A stretch of DNA of 64,000 bases from Nocardia anocheti (GTDB lineage Bacteria > Actinomycetota > Actinomycetes > Mycobacteriales > Mycobacteriaceae): the NCBI RefSeq assembly GCF_029675105.1, contig NZ_JAQQFV010000005.1, positions 532,555-596,554 on the forward strand, read 5' to 3'. Below, one piece after another: positions 58,406 to 64,000 of this stretch (positions within the stretch are counted from its first letter, which is position 1; each line of letters begins with the position of its first letter). The notes under the pieces were generated by a model. The model was not told where the DNA came from. It ran no database searches and worked only from the letters and a program-made list of their open reading frames with translations. A program made the position numbers and the translations under genes.

Positions 58406-58713
58406 CCGTCTGGCACGCCCCCGCCGATGTCGACTACGACAGCGCCGTCGCCGAGCAACTCACCCTGATGGAAACCTACGCCGACGGGGAGATGACCCGC
58501 GCAGACTTCCTCACCGAATGGCGGTCCGCCCGCCGCCTCGCCACCACCAACGGCGAACAGGTCGGCGAGGATTTCGCCTGGATCCTCGACGGTGTGGACT
58601 CCGAAGTCCGCGACTACCCGACCGACCCCGCCCCACCCGAAGCCGACGACCCCTCCGAGGACCCCCTGCGCGCCGAAGTCGACCAGGCCCGCATCGCCCT
58701 GGGCGGGCTCTAA
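58402..58713 (+). CDS. Small acidic protein coupled to the WYL regulator
   Basis: 103 residues. Its ATG overlaps the regulator's stop (ATGA). Helical and acidic: LTLMETYADGEMTRADFLTE, WRSARRLATTNGEQVG, then an acidic Pro-rich tail. The MTRADFLTEW-type helix recalls colicin-immunity-like and small stress proteins, but I do not recognise the family with confidence. The stop overlaps that of the convergent DUF1697 gene by a few bases. Confidence 0.6.
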   Translation: MTVWHAPADVDYDSAVAEQLTLMETYADGEMTRADFLTEWRSARRLATTNGEQVGEDFAWILDGVDSEVRDYPTDPAPPEADDPSEDPLRAEVDQARIALGGL

Positions 58714-59249
58714 CCCTCGATCTTCTTCACCACCCGTTGCACCGTGAGCCAGGTGCGGGTGGTGATGTCCTTGCCGTAGGTCTTGTCCAGGCGGGCCATG
58801 AAGTCGGGGGTGGCGCCGGTGCTGTTGTCGATGACGGTGAGGAAGGCGCGGGCCTCGGCGTCGTAGCCGATGACGCGGGTGAGGGGGTCATCGGGGAAGG
58901 CGGTGGTGTCGGCCTCGCGCATCTCGTGCTTGAAGAAGGTGACGGTGAGGTAGGAGCCGCGTTCGTGGGGCAGACCCTCGAACGGGTCGCGGTCGAGCAG
59001 GGCGCGCAGGGCGGCGTGGCTGCGGACGATGGTGCCGCCGGGGATGCCCAGCTCGGTGACCAGGCCCTGCTGGATGCGATCTTCCAGGTCGGCGGGGTCG
59101 TCGGCGGTGCGGAAGACGATGTTGCCGCTGCTGAGCACCGAGGCGACCCGGTCGAAACCGAGCCCCTCGAACACCCCGCGCAACTTCTCGTTCTTCATGT
59201 TGGGGTTGGCGGGCATGATCCCCCGCAGCAGCGCCGCATAGCTCTCCAC
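58710..59249 (-). CDS. DUF1697 family protein
   Basis: 179 residues from GTG 59249. Opens with ESYAALLRGIMPANPNMKNE, shows VASVLSSGNIVF and ends with TTRTWLTVQRVVKKI, the start, middle and end signatures of DUF1697, a cytoplasmic ferredoxin-like-fold family of unknown function. Monocistronic and convergent with the small acidic protein. Confidence 0.85.
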   Translation of the reverse strand: MESYAALLRGIMPANPNMKNEKLRGVFEGLGFDRVASVLSSGNIVFRTADDPADLEDRIQQGLVTELGIPGGTIVRSHAALRALLDRDPFEGLPHERGSYLTVTFFKHEMREADTTAFPDDPLTRVIGYDAEARAFLTVIDNSTGATPDFMARLDKTYGKDITTRTWLTVQRVVKKIEG

Positions 59250-59306
59250 GCCGGCGACGCTACCCACGCCCACCGACAGACTCCAGCACCGTCGGCCCGT
59301 GCCGGA

Positions 59307-60053
59307 TCAGGCCTCGGCGGCGGCGTTCTTCTTGCGCTCGATATCGGCCAGGGCGGCCAGGTAGGCGGCGCGTTCCTCGGCGGTGGCGTCCCAGGCGACC
59401 TTGCGGTTCTTGACCACCTTGGCGGGCGCGCCGACGGCGATGCTGTAGTCGGGCACGTCCCCGCGCACCACGGCGTGGGCGCCGAGCACACAGCCGCGAC
59501 CCACGCGGGTGTCGCGCAGCACCGTCACCTTGGCGGCGATCCAGGTGTCCGGGCCGATGCGCACGGGGCTCTTGACGATGCCCTGGTCCTTGATGGGCAG
59601 GGTGATGTCGTCCATCTTGTGGTCGAAGTCGCAGATGTAGCACCAGTCGGCGACCAGGGTGGACTCGCCGATCTCGATGTCGAGGTAGGTGTTGACGACG
59701 TTGTCCTTGCCGAAGACCACCTTGTCGCCGATGCGCAGCGAGCCCTCGTGGCAGCGGATGGCGTTGCCGTCGCCGATGTGCACCCAGCGGCCGATCTCCA
59801 TGCGGGCGAAGCCGGGGGTCGCGTGGATCTCCACATTGCGCCCGAGGAACACCATGCCGCGCAGCACGATGTGCGGGTTGGCCAGGCGGAACTTGGCCAG
59901 CCGGTAGTAGCGCACCAGGTACCACGGGGTGTAGGCGCCGTTGGTGAGCACCCAGCGCAGCGAGTCCCTGGTCAGGAATCGCGCCTGCTGCGGATCCCGG
60001 CGGCGCGATCCACGCCAGCGTGCGCTCAGCGGGGCGCCCCACATGCTCGTCAC
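59307..60053 (-). CDS. Hexapeptide-repeat (left-handed beta-helix) acyltransferase
   Basis: 248 residues from GTG 60053 (ATG 60044 also possible). Hexapeptide repeats over about 65-210: GMVFLGRNVEIHA, RWVHIGDGNAIRC, GDKVVFGKDNVVNT, VRIGPDTWIAAKVTVL, VGRGCVLGAHAVV, and the usual closing YSIAVGAPAKVVKN. It would transfer an acetyl or other acyl group, probably to a sugar. Corresponds to Rv3034c, also divergent from the PQQ-type lipoprotein in M. tuberculosis. Confidence 0.88.
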   Translation of the reverse strand: MTSMWGAPLSARWRGSRRRDPQQARFLTRDSLRWVLTNGAYTPWYLVRYYRLAKFRLANPHIVLRGMVFLGRNVEIHATPGFARMEIGRWVHIGDGNAIRCHEGSLRIGDKVVFGKDNVVNTYLDIEIGESTLVADWCYICDFDHKMDDITLPIKDQGIVKSPVRIGPDTWIAAKVTVLRDTRVGRGCVLGAHAVVRGDVPDYSIAVGAPAKVVKNRKVAWDATAEERAAYLAALADIERKKNAAAEA

Positions 60054-60177
60054 GAAGTACTCTCCCGTCGTGATCCGCCGGGCCTGCCACCCGGGGATTC
60101 GGTCATCGGGTAAACAGAGTACTTTCGTCAGCGCACACCAACAGTGCCCTACCCCGATTACCCAGGGAGATCAGCAG

Positions 60178-61470
60178 GTGCGAACCCGGACTCGCGTCGT
60201 TGCCTCGCTCGCTGCCGCCGGAGTGGTGGCGCTGGCCGGATGTGGCACGGATGTGGACGACATCACCGTCGGCGCCGGAAAAGGCTGGCCCGCAGTGCAT
60301 CACGCGGCCGCCAATGCGGGGGCCAGCCCCCTCGACGGGGCGAAGGCGGTGGTGCTGAGGTGGTCGCGGCCGGTCGGCGGGCCCATCGCCCAGCCGTTGA
60401 CCATCGGTCCCGAGGGACAGATGTTCGTCACCACGAGCACCGCCAACTGCGCGGTCTTCTCCTTCCAGATGCGCACCGGTCGCAAACGCTTCTGCAATCA
60501 GCTCGGACCCTCGACGATCCAGGCGCCGACCGTGGTCGACGGGGTGAGCAATGTCTATGTCGGTGACGACGGCGCGGTGAACTCGTTCAACTACCTGGGT
60601 CAGCCGCGCTGGCGCACGCCGGTGGCCGGGGTGCCGGTGGCGATCCAGTTCACCGGCGACAGCAAGGTGCTCACGATCACCCAGTCCGGCCAGGTCGACG
60701 TGCTGAACCGGCAGACCGGCGGTCGCGAGGTGCCGACCCTGCAACTGCTCGGCGAGCCCGACTTCCTGCAGTTCCCCGGCCTGACCAGGCCCGCCTCCGG
60801 CGACGGCCTCGACGACTGCGAGACCGGCGGCCCGCGCTGCGCGGTCGCCAACACCACCGCCGTCGACCCGTCCACCGGCCGCTTCTACGTCACCGTGTGG
60901 GAGCCCGGCAAGGCCGCCGCGTCGCTGCGCGCCCTGCGCTACGCCGACGGCAAGGTGACCCAGGACTGGAACGCGGAGATGCTCACCGGCGGCAGCGCCA
61001 CCAGCCCCACCCTCTCCGCCGACGGCGACACCGTCTACGTCGGGGACAACAGCGGTCGGCTGATCGCGGTGAACGCCGAGGACGGCAGCACCCGCTGGAC
61101 CCACGCGCTGGGCTGGAACCCGCGCGGCGGCATCTCCGTGGTCGGCGATCTGATCGTTCCCGCGGGCGACGACGGCCACCTGACCGCCCTGCGCGACACC
61201 GGCGAGGCCGTCGAACTCGCCTGGGAACGCAAGGATCTCGCCCTGCGCGGCACCCCCGCCCTCACCACCGGCGGCGTCGGCTACACCGTCGCCGCGATCG
61301 GCGCGGGCCTCAACCTCATCACCTTCGACACCGCCACCGGCGAAACCCTCGACTCCGATCACCTCCCCGACGCCACCGGCACCGTCAACGGCCCGTCCAT
61401 CGGCCCCGAGGGCGAGGTCGTCGTGGCCACCCGCCTCGGCGAGATCTTCGCCTTCGCCCCGGAGGTCTGA
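60178..61470 (+). CDS. PQQ-like beta-propeller lipoprotein
   Basis: 430 residues from GTG 60178, with AGGGAGA about 10 bases upstream. Signal peptide with lipobox ALAGC. Beta-propeller blades such as VYVGDDGAVNSFNYLGQPRW, VYVGDNSGRLIAVNAEDGST and HLTALRDTGEAVELAWERK. Repeats like these bind no PQQ as a rule and act as surface scaffolds. Corresponds to Rv3035. Divergent from the acyltransferase. Confidence 0.85.
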   Translation: MRTRTRVVASLAAAGVVALAGCGTDVDDITVGAGKGWPAVHHAAANAGASPLDGAKAVVLRWSRPVGGPIAQPLTIGPEGQMFVTTSTANCAVFSFQMRTGRKRFCNQLGPSTIQAPTVVDGVSNVYVGDDGAVNSFNYLGQPRWRTPVAGVPVAIQFTGDSKVLTITQSGQVDVLNRQTGGREVPTLQLLGEPDFLQFPGLTRPASGDGLDDCETGGPRCAVANTTAVDPSTGRFYVTVWEPGKAAASLRALRYADGKVTQDWNAEMLTGGSATSPTLSADGDTVYVGDNSGRLIAVNAEDGSTRWTHALGWNPRGGISVVGDLIVPAGDDGHLTALRDTGEAVELAWERKDLALRGTPALTTGGVGYTVAAIGAGLNLITFDTATGETLDSDHLPDATGTVNGPSIGPEGEVVVATRLGEIFAFAPEV

Positions 61471-61472
61471 GC

Positions 61473-62474
61473 TCAGTACGGGTTGGCCGGGGCCGACCAG
61501 CGGGCGTTCAGGTCTCCGGCGAGCTGGCGGGGGAACGAGACGCGGGCGGGATCGCCGTCGGCGGTGTAGCGCTGCTCGGGGTGGGCGGCCAGCCAGTCCA
61601 GCCAGTAGGCCGAGTCGAACGGGACCGCGCCGCGGCCCGAACGGATGCGCGGCACGCCGCCGGGGTCGATGGCGCCGTAGGGGGCGGGGGCCGGGTTCGC
61701 GCCGACCAGCATGACCGCGTCGAAGGCGTAGGACGTGCCGTCCCAGCTGCCCGCGCGGGTCAGGGCGTGGTCGCGGGGGTGGATACCCAGCGGCAGGGCC
61801 ATGGTCCGGACGGTGACCGACGGCGCGGCCTGGTGCACCGCGCGCACATTCCGCGCGAACTGACGTTGCACGCCCTCGGCGTCGAGACTCGCCAGGTTCG
61901 CGTGATCGGCGGTGTGCGCGCCGATCTCGTGTCCGTGGGCGACCAGCCAGGGCAGGGCGCGCGGGTCGCCGCCGAAGGGGTCGTTGTTGACGTAGAAGGT
62001 GGCGACCGGACGGAAATCCGGGTAGCGCGTGGCGAATTCGGCGAGGATGCCCGCCGCGCTGTCGGGGGCGACCGCGCCGGTGTCGGTGAAGGCGAGTTGG
62101 CTGTCGGTGGAGTCGTCGAAGGTGAGGACCACCGGGTGGGTTCCGGCGGGCAGGTCGAGATCGCCGGAAACGTACTGCGCGGCGGTGACCGGGCGGTAGT
62201 TCTCGCGGTGGAGGCGTTCCAGCTCGTCGCGGAACTCGGCGGGGGTCTGGTCGTACTCGCCCGCCGGATGCGGGGTGATCTGGTGATACATGAGCACCGG
62301 GACCAGCCCCAGTTCGTTGGCGGCGACCGCGGCGGGATCGGGCGGTGTCGTCGTCGCGGGTGGGGGCGCGATCGGTGGCGGTGGGGGCGCTGCGGAATTC
62401 GGTGCGGTGCACGCTGTGAGTGTCGCCGCGAGCAGCAACAGAACTCGGAGTACGGTCGTCGAACCACCCGCCAT
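61473..62474 (-). CDS. Polysaccharide deacetylase (CE4) lipoprotein
   Basis: 333 residues from ATG 62474. Signal peptide and lipobox TLTAC (Cys about 22), then a Pro-rich linker (APPPPPIAPPPATTTPP). CE4/NodB domain: catalytic Asp in VVLTFDDSTDS, metal-binding His pair in EIGAHTADH, late MALPLGIHPRDH. It would remove acetyl groups from cell-wall or extracellular polysaccharide outside the membrane. Stop is 3 bases from the convergent propeller gene; divergent from the DUF4015 hydrolase. Confidence 0.88.
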   Translation of the reverse strand: MAGGSTTVLRVLLLLAATLTACTAPNSAAPPPPPIAPPPATTTPPDPAAVAANELGLVPVLMYHQITPHPAGEYDQTPAEFRDELERLHRENYRPVTAAQYVSGDLDLPAGTHPVVLTFDDSTDSQLAFTDTGAVAPDSAAGILAEFATRYPDFRPVATFYVNNDPFGGDPRALPWLVAHGHEIGAHTADHANLASLDAEGVQRQFARNVRAVHQAAPSVTVRTMALPLGIHPRDHALTRAGSWDGTSYAFDAVMLVGANPAPAPYGAIDPGGVPRIRSGRGAVPFDSAYWLDWLAAHPEQRYTADGDPARVSFPRQLAGDLNARWSAPANPY

Positions 62475-62580
62475 CGGCGCAATGTTACGGGGCGGCGGAG
62501 GTTTTTCCGTGATCTTCGAATATCCGTCGGCACGCGCCAGGACTACGGGATAGTGGCCTGACACACGGGATCGGAAGGCG

Positions 62581-63930
62581 GTGTGGGCGTTGGGAATGCG
62601 GCTCGGATCGGTCACTCGACGGCGCGGGGCGACGATCGCCTGCGGTGCCGTGCTCGCGGCGGTGGTGGTGGCGCTGGTGGCCGGATTCGCCCTGAGCAGA
62701 TCGGCGGGGATGCCCGCCGCCGACGCCGTGGCACCGATGCTGCAGATCGCGCCCGCCGAGCCGGGGTCCTATCGCGCGCCGGTCGTGGTGCGCGGCACCG
62801 CCTCCGACGCGCAACGGGTCTCGGTCGGTGACGTGACGGCCACGCCCGGACCCGACGGCGCCTTCGAACTCTCGGTGCCGTGGGCGCCCGCGCTCAAGGT
62901 CGTCGCGGTGGACGCGGCGGGCAACGAGAGCCGTAGCACCGTCGTCACCGCGACGACGCTGCCGCGCACGCGGGCGGTGCACGTCACCGCGCACGCCTGG
63001 TCGCACGAGGGCCTGCGCGAGGCCGTGCTCGACCTGGCCAGGCAGGGCCGCATCGACACGGTGCAACTCGACATCAAGGACGAGGACGGCGTCGTCGGCT
63101 ACGACTCGCAGGTGCCGCTGGCCCGCGAATCCGGCGCGGTCGCCGCGATCTACGACGCGCCCTCGGCGCTGAAACAGCTGCACGACCTGGGCCTGCGGGT
63201 CGTCGGGCGCATCGTCGCCTTCCGCGACCCGACGGTGGCCGCGTGGGCCTGGCACCACGGGAGGCCCGACTGGGTGATCCAGAACCCCTCCGGGCAGCCC
63301 TATTCCAGCCACTACGGCCCGATCGCCTTCACCAATGTCGCCAATGACGAAGTACGCCGCTACAACATCGATCTCGCGGTCGAAGGGGCCGAGCTCGGCT
63401 TCGACGGCATCATGTACGACTACGTGCGCCGCCCCGACGGCAGCCTGTCGAGCATGCGTTTCGCCGGTCTCACCGGCACCCCCACCACCGCGGTCGCCGA
63501 CTTTCTGGCCCAGAGCCGCTACCCCGTGCACAGCGCGGGCGCGCACCTGGGCGCCGCCGTCTACGGCATCGCCGCGACCCGCCCCGACCAGATCGCCCAG
63601 GACATCCCCCTGATCGCCCGCAGCGTCGACTACGTGGCCCCCATGATCTACCCCTCGCACTGGAACTCCGGCGAATACGGCGTCGCCGACCCCAACGCCC
63701 AGCCCTACGACATCGTCCTGCGCTCCCTGCGCGACTTCCAATCCGCCGTCACGGGCACCGGCGCCGCCGTCATCCCCTGGCTCCAGGACTTCAGCCTCGG
63801 CGTCACCTACTCCGACGCCGAGATCGCCGCCCAGATCGCCGCCACCCGAGACGCGGGCATAGACAGCTTCTTCCTCTGGAACGCCGCCACCCGCTACCAC
63901 GGCGGCGGCATCCACCCACCCGGCGACTAG
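62581..63930 (+). CDS. DUF4015-type putative glycoside hydrolase, membrane-anchored
   Basis: 449 residues from GTG 62581 (ATG 62596 also possible). N-terminal anchor helix (ATIACGAVLAAVVVALVAGF), a beta-sandwich-like domain (about 55-125; PVVVRGTASDAQRVSVGDVT), then the TIM-barrel domain of the DUF4015/GHL group: IDTVQLDIKDEDGVVGYDSQ, GLRVVGRIVAFRDP, GFDGIMYDYVRRPDG, YVAPMIYPSHW and IPWLQDF. Such proteins are predicted glycan hydrolases; the KDEDG and YDYVR acidic residues are the likely catalytic ones. Its pairing with a CE4 deacetylase suggests work on the same exported polysaccharide. Confidence 0.85.
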   Translation: MWALGMRLGSVTRRRGATIACGAVLAAVVVALVAGFALSRSAGMPAADAVAPMLQIAPAEPGSYRAPVVVRGTASDAQRVSVGDVTATPGPDGAFELSVPWAPALKVVAVDAAGNESRSTVVTATTLPRTRAVHVTAHAWSHEGLREAVLDLARQGRIDTVQLDIKDEDGVVGYDSQVPLARESGAVAAIYDAPSALKQLHDLGLRVVGRIVAFRDPTVAAWAWHHGRPDWVIQNPSGQPYSSHYGPIAFTNVANDEVRRYNIDLAVEGAELGFDGIMYDYVRRPDGSLSSMRFAGLTGTPTTAVADFLAQSRYPVHSAGAHLGAAVYGIAATRPDQIAQDIPLIARSVDYVAPMIYPSHWNSGEYGVADPNAQPYDIVLRSLRDFQSAVTGTGAAVIPWLQDFSLGVTYSDAEIAAQIAATRDAGIDSFFLWNAATRYHGGGIHPPGD

Positions 63931-63945
63931 GTTCTGTCTCGAAGT

Positions 63946-63976
63946 GTTGACGGCGGGCTGGTAGCCCGCCCTCAAC
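63946..63976. repeat. 31-bp stem-loop at the window end
   Basis: GTTGA-C-GGCGGGCT (63946-63959), loop GGT, AGCCCGCC-C-TCAAC (63963-63976): 13 paired positions with one C/C bulge. It starts 15 bases after the DUF4015 stop, with no T run. A terminator is the simplest reading; a mobile-element end cannot be excluded because the window stops at 64000. Confidence 0.5.
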
Positions 63977-64000
63977 TGTGTCGCAGCCACTGATTGATCC

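Overview
The window is high-GC actinobacterial DNA and fits Nocardia or a close relative in the Mycobacteriales. This rests on the codon bias, the many GTG starts, the Lipobox lipoproteins (three of DUF3558 type), a PE/PPE-free gene set, and one long stretch (about 46.7-61.5 kb). From general knowledge of the M. tuberculosis genome, that stretch repeats the order ctaD - serB2 - ABC ATPase - Nudix - enoyl-CoA hydratase - two methyltransferases - PQQ-type lipoprotein / hexapeptide acyltransferase around Rv3034c-Rv3043c. nrdF (14.8 kb), which sits near ctaD in M. tuberculosis (Rv3048c), lies about 31 kb from it here. The DNA between them is accessory.

Layout. 0-1.7 kb: frameshifted GIY-YIG/NUMOD3 gene, an RDD protein and the tail of an AAA-type ATPase. 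1.7-3.3 kb: secreted GH5 endoglycoceramidase-like hydrolase behind a 30-bp palindrome. 3.3-7.7 kb: tight operon of a two-TM protein, a 1079-residue TPR-CHAT protease with an intact His/Cys dyad, and a second RDD protein. 7.8-11.3 kb: LLM oxidoreductase, HAD-like protein, and mgtE behind a proline-containing leader peptide with a perfect Shine-Dalgarno. 11.3-14.4 kb: three tandem DUF3558-like lipoproteins. 14.6-16.5 kb: tandem NrdR boxes, nrdF, membrane protein. 16.5-20.2 kb: acyl-CoA ligase, secreted lipase, TetR. 20.2-23.5 kb: a GC-poorer glycosyltransferase and two tandem paralogues of an unrecognised family with two C-terminal membrane helices; the second is frameshifted. 23.5-26.4 kb: PQQ-propeller membrane protein, DoxX, TetR with twin operators.

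26.5-45.4 kb (minus strand) is a probable siderophore operon. In order of transcription it contains an adenylation-domain fragment, a 4549-residue three-module NRPS (C-A-T-E-C-A-T-C-A-T-E-TE), a coupled DrrABC-type exporter, an FecB-like iron-siderophore binding lipoprotein, and a Tat-exported intradiol dioxygenase lipoprotein. The NRPS, ATPase and two permeases overlap by 1-4 bases, so synthesis and export are made together. The first C domain resembles that of EntF. The product cannot be named from sequence alone.

45.5-64 kb is mostly housekeeping: VOC protein, ctaD, serB, chagasin-like lipoprotein, Pth2-like hydrolase, ABC ATPase, Nudix, crotonase, two methyltransferases, RidA-like protein/WYL regulator pair, DUF1697, acyltransferase, PQQ lipoprotein, polysaccharide deacetylase and a DUF4015-type glycoside hydrolase. 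No rRNA, tRNA, CRISPR array or complete insertion sequence was seen.
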